From Collybiopsis luxurians FD-317 M1 (Eukaryota; Basidiomycota; Agaricomycetes; Agaricales; Omphalotaceae): DNA of 64,000 nt. The translations under genes and the position numbers were made by a program. The notes beneath the pieces were generated by a model. It saw only the letters and a program-made list of their open reading frames with translations, was not told where the DNA came from and searched no databases. Below are positions 45,640 through 56,217 of this stretch, piece after piece. Every line of letters begins with the position of its first letter. The stretch's first letter is position 1. The stretch lies in NCBI GenBank assembly GCA_000827265.1, contig KN834755.1:1200565-1264564 (forward strand), given 5' to 3'.

Positions 45640-47194
45640 CTAGTTTCATATAAACACATTGCCAGGTCACATCCAACTCAAGTTAAACTTGTTTAAACAG
45701 AGAGTTGCTTAAGAGCCCAAAAGCAAACTTGATTAATCAATACATAAACATAGAACATAGCATTTTAAACTGCGTTACAAGAAGTTAAACATAAGGCCCA
45801 GTTAAACACAAAGTCGAAGTACAAAATGGTTGAAAACAAGGATGATCAAATGGTGTCAACCATTTACACATTATGATCCTTCAACCAGAGAACCTGTTTA
45901 AACAAGCTTGGTGTGACATTATGAGGAAGTGTTTAATCTTTTTTGTTGAAACTCAAGGATTACCTGTTTAGCTGTGAATAAATTGCAGATAGATTAAACA
46001 GATAAGTTCAATCAATTGAATGCAAAACTAAACTAACCTGCGGCCTCTTTTTTTTTTTCGGCCTCTCCTCATCTTCTGTTTCCGCATCCTCTAGGCCATC
46101 ACCTGTTGAGGATGAAAACTTTCTAGGATCTTTGTACAGAGGCTATGATGCCAGCCTATCATCTGCCAGTGTAAAATATGACCTGTTAACAAAGAGAACA
46201 TACTAATTAAACAAAAAATGATTCTCCTCCTCTTGTCACCAGAGGAGCACCCAGAGGAGCACCCAGTCAACAAGACTCTGTCCTAGTGGAAGCTTGCATA
46301 AGAAAGGAATTCTGCATTGTTCACACTTAATCTCTGCATCTACTTGTAGAGTCTCATACATGTCTGAATGCTCCTTAGCATATGTGACATGACCTGGTGT
46401 GTAAGTATATTTTTGTGCCACCAGCTTTGCCCAAACATCTCAGAGCACAGCATTGAAGGAAGTCATGATGAGGATAAACTCTGCATGTTCTGTTCAAGCT
46501 GCTCCTGCCACTGCTCAAAATCAGCTTCAGTGCAGAACCACTGGACATGGACATCTGATTATGGCAATGGTGATAATCAGCACACAAAGCAATAGAGCGA
46601 TATTAAAAAGACTTACTCTCATGTTCCCATTCCTTGACCTCCTCATTGCACTATTGCACAATTTTTGCAACAATGCCTACAATCAAATGAAATTGACAAT
46701 TTTACAATTGGAAATGAATACATAAGAGAGCTATAATAAGCCCAACATTGATAGCTAACTTGGAGTATATGTGGAACACTTGTTACAACAGGTGCAGAAC
46801 TGTGCTACCTGTTGTATTGTATTCTTCATCATTAGTACCAAGTGTCAGACAGCTGCTGAAACTATTGTATCTAGCTTGTCAAAGCTAGCAGACCCACCTG
46901 TACCTTATGCAGAAATTTGAATGAGCCTGTGTTGCTCTGATGTACCCAGGGATTTGATGAATGATTGGAATGACTTGGTGGAACTTACTCCAGTGGCTCA
47001 AGGAGTGACAGACTCAGTGCTGTGTTGTTTCAGGACACAGTACTTGAATGAGAGAAGTTAGCTGAAGTCCTGGGGAAGGCTCATATCAAGGATTGGAAGA
47101 AGCATGCCCAGTCTGACACTACAGGCTAAGAGCAGCTCTGACATTCATCATACTGGGTACTTGTTGAAGTATCAGGAAATTGATGGCACAAGTG
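45640..47194. other. No gene assigned
   Basis: TTAAAC is repeated many times between 45680 and 46010 without a fixed period. Minus-strand ORFs at 46236-46421 and 46375-46587 and plus-strand 46453-46725 overlap and match nothing known to me. Part of this may be the eroded 3' end of the KDZ relic at 47195-48600. Confidence 0.35.
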
Positions 47195-48600
47195 TCAATG
47201 AAGTGTTGCGATACTTGGTGATGAAGATGATTGAGTATCCATGGAAACTAAATGGGGAGAATGTTCAATATGGTTGGTTGAACACCTAGTCCAATACTGC
47301 AGTGAACAGTCCAGGGTGTTCCAAGTCTGAACATGATCTTCAAAAAGGCAGCAAAGGCCAGCAAAGTGATCACATTTTTGAACATATAGGGTTTTTGCTT
47401 CATTGATATCTTTCATGAGCTGTCTGGCTAAGTAATGACAACAAAAATTAGTATTCAATGCATATTGGTTGATGAGAAATTCACTTACCCATTCCTACTA
47501 CCTTCTTCCAGTTCCAATCACCGTAATGAAGCATTGAAACATCAACACAATGCTGCAAACTCATTTGGCAGACTGATACATCAATAGCATTGAGAGTTGG
47601 CCAGAATTGTTCAGTGGTTTTGCTGTGGAAATGAGCAGTATTGGGCTTGAAGGCATAGCAATATAACACATCACAAGATTCAACATGATTATGGACATGG
47701 CAAGTTGGAATTAACCAGGTTGCATCTTTAACGAAGTCCAACAGGTGTGAGAAGTATTTGCTCCAGCACGGCACAAGATTGACAGACAAACCACACATGG
47801 CATCATAGCTGAGCAGCTTTTCTGGCTTCTGTGATCCCTTGGCCATAAGATATCTAGCAAATGCCAATGCAAAAGCTAGATCTACTGTTGCATATCTAAT
47901 TTCAGATGAATTAATGAGAATTAGCAGGATCACAACTGGAAGAGCTACATACTGCTCAGCATTCACTATTTCCACACTCGAAAGCACACAAAAATGGCTG
48001 CACTGGGAAGTAACAACCCCGGGAGTATCCATATTAGTGAACTTGAGCTTGTTTTGCATGGCCTAGATGTTATCCATACAGATAGCTTTCTGTACAGCTA
48101 TGAGAAAGGCATAAATTGATGAAATGAGGACCTTACTTTGTTTTGCAGCTGGGGTACAGTCTTAAGGTAATGCTGATACTGAGTATCTTCTAGCAAATAA
48201 GCTCATCCAGTGGACAAAGAGGTATCATTTGGATCGGACTTCTTTGCATAATGACCAGGCTGATAATTGCCATCAGCAGTCCACTCCCATTGGACAAGAT
48301 GCCTGAAGCAAGAATGAGTAAGCGGAACTGCATTTGATGGTTTAGACTTACCACAGGTGAATGGGGACCGAATAAGGAATTTTATCAGTGCCATGGCCTA
48401 CATTAACACCAGGCTCAGTACATGCTGGGAAATAAATTGTGAGGTTATCCTTTGGTTGCATTGGCATCAACTCCTCTATGCCATTACTATGAAGCTGGCT
48501 GAAATGCTTCTCAGCTTTGAGCACTGGCCATATCCTCATCACAAGCATAAACTGCTTATAACAATCCTGCAAAGCTCATGTAAGTTGATAGTAAGTATGA
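47195..48600 (-). pseudogene. Diverged KDZ transposase relic
   Basis: Minus-strand pieces appear in KDZ order. 48348-48572 contains the pre-catalytic region (IYFPACTEPGVNVG, the counterpart of CPACP.PG.NLP). 48203-48394 contains TADGNYQPGHYAKKSDPND, the DGN box with the first catalytic aspartate. 47481-48059 contains TNMDTPGVVTSQCSHF, then the core SYDAMCGLSVNL, LIPTCHVHNHVESCDVLY, TTEQFWPTLNAI and GDWNWKKVVG. 47195-47458 contains KCDHFAGLCCLFEDHVQTWN, which resembles the downstream helical region. KDZ proteins are DDE/RNase H-fold transposases acting on DNA in the nucleus. Frame breaks separate the pieces and the HGE-type box is altered (HSKTTEQFW), so the copy is dead. It is more diverged than the CxC2 copy next to it and belongs to a different subgroup. 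Confidence 0.75.
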
Positions 48601-48843
48601 ACTCACCCAATGCCACAATTCAACCAGCGACACATGCTATAGCAAGACACCCTAATTATAACGAGCTTGTAGTTAGCAAGCTCCCTCCCACTACTATATA
48701 CATACCTGAGCGCGCCTGAGCGCGCTCCTTACCCCAACGCCTTTCCTTTCTAGAGGGGCTCAGATCCCATCCGACTAAAGGGAATTTGTTCAGGCACAGA
48801 CCTCTGATCGTATTCACGTTATTATTGATAACTTGATATGTAC

Positions 48844-48981
48844 TTCCGGTTATTATTCCGGTTATTATTAATGGATCTTGGTACGAGATTTATTATCGTC
48901 ATATCTTGCTCATGTTCCGGTTATTATTCCGGTTATTATTAGTGGATCTTGGTACGAGAATTATTATCGTCATGTCTTGCT
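48844..48981. repeat. Two-copy tandem repeat, 71-bp unit
   Basis: Units start at 48844 and 48915 with TTCCGGTTATTATTCCGG and continue through GGATCTTGGTACGAGA and TTATTATCGTCAT. Each unit itself begins with a doubled CCGGTTATTATT. It lies about 130 bp beyond the end of the CxC2-KDZ gene, outside its coding sequence, and may mark an element terminus. Confidence 0.85.
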
Positions 48982-49113
48982 GTGATCGTAACGTGATCAT
49001 CTTATCACGTATCTTATCGGATATCAGATTATCATCCCTTATCGTGTTGCTGTGCCCTTGCCCTTGACTTGCACCATGCGGTATGTAGAGCTAATCAGGA
49101 AGTGTAGGTCAGC

Positions 49114-52100
49114 TCACTCCGAAGGGACCAAATAGATGAAATAAATACCATCATTAATACTATCCTGATTTTTGGGGTCAATTCCCGCATTCTTCCAGAT
49201 CCACGAGATTGTCTTATCATCGGTGAGTTCCTCGACAGAGATGCCACGAATGTCTGCATCCCTCAGATCTTGCAGAACAGCATCTACGCCGACCAAGTTC
49301 AGTGGTTGCTGAAGCATTGTTAGGACATGACAGTGGATGCAATAGTGTGCCGCACATGCGCCGATCTTTGACTCCACCGATGCTATGGCTCTTGACGAAC
49401 GGACCCCATTGTGCTGGCCATGAGTATGATCTTGCTTATACTTGATAATGGCTGTTCTACTGAGAAGATACTTCCTCAGACATTCCAACGCATCCAGAGC
49501 TTTTCTGAACCGCAACTCCCACTCGATTTGAAGCAAACTGCAGTCACAAGGTGTGTTAGAGGCTAAAGCAGCAGAGGGGAGGAAGAGAGGTATTCCTGAG
49601 GCAGTATTGTGGGCACCAACCGCTCTGTTACATAGGATCTGTGCTGCCAGAAGATGGAAGTGTTGGGCTTGAGACCAGTTGTCGATACGCCTGCAAAGTG
49701 TTGTAATGCATTCCTTGATCTTTGACTTCTGCAGAGGCGTGGAGTGGAGTCCCAAGTTATCGGTGTTGTACTTGAGATGCCACCTTTGCATTCAATAAGT
49801 AGAATATACAATTAGTAGCCAAAGAATACATACTGAGCCTCTTCTAGTTCCAACCCCTGAATAATGAGCTGCAGCGGTGAAATTTGCTCATCCACAAGTT
49901 GAGCACTGTCCCTCGCCCAAGTCTCATCTTTTTTTGAGAGTTGATAATGAACCTGCTGATAGGATAAAGCTAGAAACAAAATTGTGGTGAGCTGAGTACA
50001 AAATTTGATTATAACAAAACAAGATATATGTATGTCGCATCGTCGACATGAATGGGTTGCTTTGCATCTTATCAGCTTCCCATGCACACACTGTTTTGGT
50101 CCACTCGCAGATCAGATCCTTGTTCAGCCCTTCGCTCATGTTGCAGAAAGCCAAAACTGCGGACAGATGCATCTTGGCAACCTCTTCAGCACAGTCCCGG
50201 AGTGACATGACTGCAGTTCAAATTGTTAGTCACCAATATACAGATATTGCACACAGATAATGCACCAAGAGTGATCGACTTTCTCCAGTTCCAATCAGTG
50301 AGATGGTCATCCATGGTATCCCAGCGCCCACCAGGAGACATCCTCTTCGTGCTACTCGACAGAGGATTGAGAAGTGACCAACATCGCTCCGGAGCTTCCC
50401 CATCCGTCTGACCCACACATGGTGCCAAGTTGAAAGAGAAGGCCACTCGGCACGACTCCTGGTGGGCATTCAGGTGAAATTTCGGCACTAGGAATTGAAT
50501 ATTCTTTATTTGCTTGGGCAGTTGAAGCTTTGGGGGATATGCATCTACCTGGTTTGCAAATTTAACAGAGTACTGGCACATGGCATTGTAACTACTAGCA
50601 ACTTGATCGGGTGCATCTTGAGGAAGACTAGAGACATATGAGAGGTCAACCTCCACTTGTCTATTGCAAAGGTCAGCTACAGTCAATGATGAGTCAGATA
50701 CAAGACATACCTTTCAGAATATCGCAGATCTGTTGTACCCTGAGGGCGAAATGTGTCATGTTGAGCACAGAATATGCTAAAAACTCCGGAAATAGTGCAG
50801 TTCATTTCTCGAGCACGGCTCCCAGCACTGCTAACAGCTTTGTGGTCATTACACGTCGATGGGGGGTTGGGGAAACACTTGTCAAAAGTAGCAACGTGAT
50901 GATGGTGGACTGTGGGATCAACAAAGTAGGTGCGGCCGACATTGAAACCTGGGACATGCTGCTCAGATGAGGCATTCAGTCGAACAGCCTTCATGTTTCC
51001 ATCCATAGCTGTAAATAACTTGTAAATCCACCTTGAATCATTTATTAGTGTTGAAGCAATTAATGTATGAGATATGAGAGACATACTTTTTATCGAACAG
51101 GACATCCTTCCATCCTTTGGGAAGGTTGATGCTAGGATATGGACATGCAGGAAATTTTACAGTGAGATCCCCAGGGCCAGCGGCACTGATGCCATCAGTA
51201 TGGCGTCCATAACTGGCGCATTTATTCATACAAATGCATTGAAATTTGCGAATCATTTGTCAGAATTCATGAATGCGAGTCTGAAAAAAGATCAGGAGCA
51301 ACCCAAAAAAAATTTGAGTCAATACAACTCACCGATGGAATTGTGGTACCCGTATTGTCTGTTAGACATTTGAGGGTATGATACATTTCTTCAGCAGATA
51401 CTTTGGACATGAAACTCAAGAGTTGGAAGTTTTCAAGGAGTTTGAATGAGGCTGCTGTTTGAGGAAGACCAACTGTCGCTGGCCAAAGATGGGAATGCAA
51501 AAGTTGTTCTCGCAGAGGCAGGGTATGCTGGCATTGACAAAGCCTGAGAGCAACTGTATGTATACCAGTTACATCGAGCACAACAAATGTTTCTGGAGGT
51601 GACTGGACCATACATGGTCTTTGGCAGGAATGACCACACAGGTGAAGCTGTAATCTAAGGTCAAAAAGGGTGATTTTTTCAAAACAGTTGCCATTCCACC
51701 TCTGAAAGTTGCTGATCAGCCATTCTAATATGAACCTTGACCGACTGAGCATATACCTCGATAGAATGGAAAGGAAGAAGGGAATGCACATCCACTACAC
51801 ACATTTTGCACAAGACATCACCAAAATTGAAGCAGGAATGACATCAATGCTACTGAGAGAGCTTGTTGAACTTCATCCCACAGCGACACTCCAGTTTTTG
51901 AGCATGGGACCCCAGTCCTTCAAGCCATAGGCTGGTCTGAACATAAACATCACGGAAAGGTAACCACAGGGCAAGTTCCTGACAAAAAAAGTCAATACAA
52001 GGCAACAAAAAGGAAATCTGAGCTTACATTGCACAAGGTTATGGAAACACTCTCACCAGGCTGAATGGTGCTCCCTGGAAGGTCAGGATGGTCCTCAATG

Positions 52101-52408
52101 TTCAAGTCATTGGCCTGGTCAAATACATAGGTGACCAGGGCAGATTCACCGTGGGTCTGCTCTTGCTGTTCATAGATACCGAAACACAAATTATCAAGAA
52201 GGAACAAGTAGGGGCTGGTGTCAGAAGAAGAGACCTGGGTCACTCGGGGGATTTGAGGCTTCATGGATTGGGTAAAGTACTGAGTGTGATGTCTGGCTTG
52301 AGAGAAATCTATGTGGGTGTGGACAACAGAAACCTTATCAATATTCTCTTCATTTTCGATCAAGGCTCTGGCCAGATGAATAATGTGCCTTCGGTTGTTT
52401 GAGGACAT
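49114..52408 (-). pseudogene. CxC2-KDZ transposase gene, nearly full length, with nonsense codons
   Basis: A multi-exon gene read from an ATG at 52408 (exon 1 to 52028, donor GTAAGC) to the stop at 49114. Exon 2 starts ELALWLPFRDVYVQTSLW and holds the CxC2 cluster (CRCGMK ... CHSCFNFGDVLCKMCVVDVH ... PFHSIE). Then RWNGNCFEKITLF and FVVLDVTGIHTVAL; SAEEMYHTLKCLTDNTG; the pre-catalytic AGPGDLTVKFPACPYP; the first catalytic box AMDGNMKAVRL; STCNDHKAV; then SSYNAMCQYSVKF, FLVPKFHLNAHQESC, GQTDGEAPERCW and LTDWNWRKSITLG. The C-terminal helical region (49114-49791) has the usual GIPLFLPSA and IEWELRFRKALDALECLR. Defects: TAG at 51850-51852 and TGA at 51844-51846 inside the cysteine cluster, TGA at 51260-51262 before QMIRKFQ, and N in place of D in the YD..CQ box. 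The transposase is therefore probably inactive despite its good preservation. Confidence 0.88.
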
Positions 52409-52516
52409 TGACAAATGTGAACGAAGTCGAAAGGCAACAGTGTTGATTGCTACATGTGATGTGTCTGCAAGTGCTAGTTGAGCTTAGAAGGGTATTTACA
52501 GCACCAAAAAACTAAA

Positions 52517-52672
52517 GCTTTGGTAGTGTAGTGGTTGAAGCTGTACTGGGTTTCTGCCAATGTATTGCTGTATTCTTTGGGTTCAAATCCCGCTAATGGC
52601 TTAACTATGTTACTCATTAATTTTTTTTTGTTCAAGTTTTTTTTTTCTTCTCGAATCTCAAAGGAAGCGCTT
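52517..52672 (+). repeat. tRNA-derived SINE candidate (A and B boxes, T-rich tail)
   Basis: GGTAGTGTAGTGGTTGAAGC (52522-52541) matches a tRNA D-arm/A box, and GGGTTCAAATCCC (52579-52591) is a perfect T-arm/B box, 37 bp apart, right for an internal RNA polymerase III promoter. A folded tRNA is unlikely because the outer seven bases (GCTTTGG) do not pair well with CTAATGGC at the other end. The segment is followed by T-runs (TTTTTTTTT and TTTTTTTTTT). A tRNA pseudogene is the alternative. Confidence 0.5.
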
Positions 52673-53115
52673 TTTTCTATGGAAATGCTAACCCCTCAAG
52701 CATGGTCAATTTTTATGTAGGTACTGCAAGACAATCATACATTAACAATAGCGATACCGACATCAAAGGCATGATTTTAAGGTGAGCTATTCTCGAAAGT
52801 TCTACGTCTAGCTGAAGCCAAAAATACGCGAATTGGTGTAGAGCTCATAGAGCTCGTACGATGTGACAAGAGATACAAGAAATTAACATTACGAGTAAGG
52901 TTACAGGATGCGTGTACAAATCGCGCAGTCAAATGATATAACCGTGACTCGGTTATGTTTTTCAAAGGTTACGGCAGCGAGTAGGTATAATTTTTGTGGG
53001 TCGTGGCATATTGCCGTAGTAAGTGGTAGGTTGCTCTGGGTACACCCAAACTTGTGCAATTTTGACTGGATCTGGCTCATTATTGTCAGTGGTGAGAAAC
53101 AAAAATAATAAAAAA

Positions 53116-54790
53116 TCAGGACACACCATACGTCTCATACTCGAGAGAGCCCGTTTTCACCTTCGAATGTTTGTTCCACTTGTAGAACGGCATATTGTTT
53201 TCTTCTTGCCAGCCCAAAGGCATCTTCCATTCCATATCCCAGTATTCAAATGCTATATGTATCTCTCTATGCCAGTCATTTGTTTCGCATATCTGCGTGG
53301 CAAATTGTTCCATAACTTTAACAATCGCCGCCTCAATAGCCTGAGTGAATGAAAGTTAGAGTAAGTAGATAAGAAATTAATGATTCACGTACCAGAAACA
53401 GGGTGTCCCAGGTGTGGTCTCGCTCATTGGTCTTACGCGACTTTCCATACATTGGACTGCCACTCATATACACTTGGGCCATTGTTGCGCGGAAAATCAC
53501 AGTGGGCTCCATGTCCTCAACCCCTGCGAGGTCTTCCACTGTGGTCTGAGAGCTACGCTCATCGGGGGGCTTCCTACCTGTGAGTTTGTCCTCAGGGAAA
53601 CGCTTGTGCCACTCTTGAACAATGATGTCGCAGCACATGGGAGTCTGAGAACCATTACCTTGGCTGGCTTTGAGATAGGGCACAGCCAAGTAGTGCACTA
53701 GAGCCGAGCTAGCTGTTATATCGTAGTCGTCGTCGCCGTCGAAAAAGCCATGTTGAAGCCAGCATTCAACATTCATGCTAAACATGTCTGGAATAAAGCT
53801 ATTAAGTTGGTCAGTCAGTGGACTATTCCAACAGTGTACTTACCTATACGGCATGAGAGAGAATAAATCCATCGATGTTTGGTAGGAGAGGAGGACTTGA
53901 AGGTGGACAAATCTGAGGTCAGCAAGTCATGGCACTTCGTCTTAGTAAGGTGGCTGCCGCTGCCAGTTTCTGGGACGCCTTGAACCTTAATTTATTTTCA
54001 AATAATCAAGGGAAAATGGAATATTTGATTCACTTCAGAGGCTCTCCGGCGACCTCTACAATGACACAAAATATGAGTAGCTTGTTACAAAATGCGTAGA
54101 GCTTCAAGACGTGCTATATATTTTCTAGTCGACTAAATACACAATATGTTGCCCAATACAAATGATTTCTGAGGCATTCAGATCAATCAAAGGGCGAGGA
54201 CTGGATGCAGTGTGGCTCGGATGGGTCCGTGAGGCAGATGGTGTGAGTACTGAATGTCAACTTTATCAGAGAAGTCAATGACAAGGGAAACAAAGTCCAT
54301 ACCCGACGTCAACAGCCTTGCCAGCTGCAATCCCAGCTGCAATTAAAAAGATTCCTCTGCTTGATGACACTCTCTGCTCTCATTCTGGGTCCTGTTCCCA
54401 GGAGCACCACCACATTTCCATCCAAAAGATCTGGATCAAGTTAAGTGTTAGCTCAAAAAAGTGTGTGGATGAATAAAAAATTTTACACGAAGGATATCCA
54501 CGTGGACCCTGTGCGACCAATGGGCTGAGTTTGGTGCACCAAGAATTTGTAGGGAACAAGTTTCAGGAGACATTGTATAGTACCAGATTGCAAATGTTTT
54601 GAGCTCGTGCTCCACTCCGAGGCCTCTTTTGATGAATTCCTCATAGGAGCGGCTAAGACTGCGTATTGCTTGACGTCCAACCTTGGACACCGTATAGCGA
54701 CTAAAACAGAATGTAAGCGCTCGAGAGACAATCATTTTGAAAATAATTGACATACCTTCCGTTGTTTCGGCCCATAAGTTGCTTGGTCTT
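53116..54790 (-). CDS. Uncharacterised multi-exon protein
   Basis: Three 3' exons fit together in phase. Exon A, ending 53844, encodes HDLLTSDLSTFKSSSPTKHR and WIYSLSCRI. Exon B (53787-53393) continues DMFSMNVECWLQHGFFDGDD and later DIIVQEWHKRFPEDKL and ERDHTWDTLFL. Exon C (53340-53116) runs AIEAAIVKVMEQFATQIC to a stop. Introns have GTAAGT/TTCCAG and GTACGT/ACTCAG ends. Upstream, a short exon with MGRNNG joins by GTATGT...TTTTAG to RYTVSKVGRQAIRSLSRSYE and IWYYTMSPETCSLQILGAP (about 54708-54485), then LLDGNVVVLLGTGPRM (about 54430-54380). Whether the two groups form one gene or two is not resolved. No family is recognised; no signal peptide or membrane segment is obvious. Confidence 0.5.
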
Positions 54791-55132
54791 GGCGGTGTCG
54801 GAGAAAAAGAACAGGGTTGAACTGAGTGAAGCGCCGAATATATTCAAGGTCATTTGTTCATTTCCTCAGATACCAAATTTCTTGACCCAGATGTTTCCAC
54901 TTGATACTCAGAAAAATATGAGAAATTTTGAGTCATCTATTAGTATCTAAAAAATCATCCCAAGCTTCATTTATTATGTGCTGGTTGTATTTTTATTGAG
55001 CCTCGGGTAAAGATTGTTATCCTGTAGCTTTTCCAGTATTCCAAAAAAAACCTTCAACTTGACTAAAGGTTAATAAAATGACCTAGTAGACTTTTGAATT
55101 CTTCATAGCCATTTGAGATATCAGAGGAATAG

Positions 55133-55245
55133 GGGGGTGTCATCTTGGACCCCTGGACACAGGGGCAGCCCAGGCACTATAGGTATACTGGGGGTATATT
55201 CAGATGCTTTGTATGTACCTGGGCAATAGGGCATTTTTCCAGTTC
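55133..55245. mobile_element. Second copy of the 34-kb MITE family
   Basis: Its right end, read in reverse, begins GGAAAAATGCCCTATTGC, identical over 18 bases to the left end of the element at 33999-34243, and its left end reads GGGGGGTGTC followed by CAGCCCAGG, as at the other element's right end. The core is different and shorter, so it is a deletion derivative or a distinct subfamily in inverted orientation. Confidence 0.6.
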
Positions 55246-56145
55246 TTGGTCATTGACAGTCAGAGAAGAAGTAATTCAAATCACCTCTACAGAGAACTTA
55301 TTAGTGTGACAAACTTTCCAGCAAGGATAAACCTTTTGTGTATGTGACAATGAGCGTTTGAGAGCAACCATGTGCATCTCAAACTTCTGTAGCTAGTGAT
55401 TCCCGCCCTTTGTTGGATACGCATGCAACCCCTTATTGTCAGTGAGGCCTATTGAGGGACCAGTAAGCGACATTATGTCGAGTTGAGAGGATTTAAAATA
55501 GAATCTATTCCGATAACAAAGGGTCGGTGGCTGTTAGGAATGTGAGTCAGGACGTAGCAAGAGATCTCAGCCCAGATACAGTCGGATGTGCTCAGTATTC
55601 GGTCAACATCGGCTACCAATTATAAAAACCGTCTATATCGGTGTACTCAGGCATGCTGACAGAGCAAATATTGGCTTTCTACCGCATCTAACAAAGACTT
55701 CCGGGAACCTGTAAGATTTATTGCAAGGATTCGAAGACATCGGCAGAGCAGAGAATCGGAATGCACGGAAGCTGTCGAAACTAGGAACGAAACTCTGAGT
55801 CTGTATCAGTGCAATTCCTTTTCGCATCTCGGTAATTTTAAATCTCCTTCTGACGAAAATTTCGAGGCATCACATAGTTCCTGCCAGCTATGAGTAAATG
55901 AATAATAGTGCTAATTTGCTGGACGGCCTTTAAAGAATCCGTGTTGAAAGAGCAGTAGCGCCCGAGCGCTTCTACTCCAGGATCTTTCCCCTCGAAAGCT
56001 GTTCAGTGCTGCAGTTCGAACAATGTCTCATCCGATCAGCAAACCTAACCTTACATCTCAGATTGGGTTATACATGAGAGGCAGATCCTGTCGTGAGACT
56101 TCCATTCACAAAACGCACAATCCATCCCTTGATAGAGAGGGCTTG
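55246..56145. other. Upstream region of the zinc-finger gene; no gene recognised
   Basis: No supported ORF. A minus-strand ORF at 55633-55827 is short and unrecognised. The stretch probably contains the promoter of the gene starting at 56218. Confidence 0.4.
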
Positions 56146-56152
56146 TATAAAA
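56146..56152 (+). promoter_or_regulatory. TATA box of the C2H2 zinc-finger gene
   Basis: TATAAAA in the context CTTGTATAAAAGGG lies 66 bp before the start codon at 56218. It is a textbook core TATA element in a usable position. Confidence 0.6.
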
Positions 56153-56217
56153 GGGTAACTGGATTCACTCTGATTCCTGGTATTTTTCAGCCATAGTTGC
56201 TCTGATTATCCGGAAAT

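Noticed and set aside
52517..52600. Functional tRNA gene
   Set aside because: Internal promoter boxes are good but the acceptor stem does not pair, and the length of 84 bases with no clear intron does not give a clean cloverleaf.
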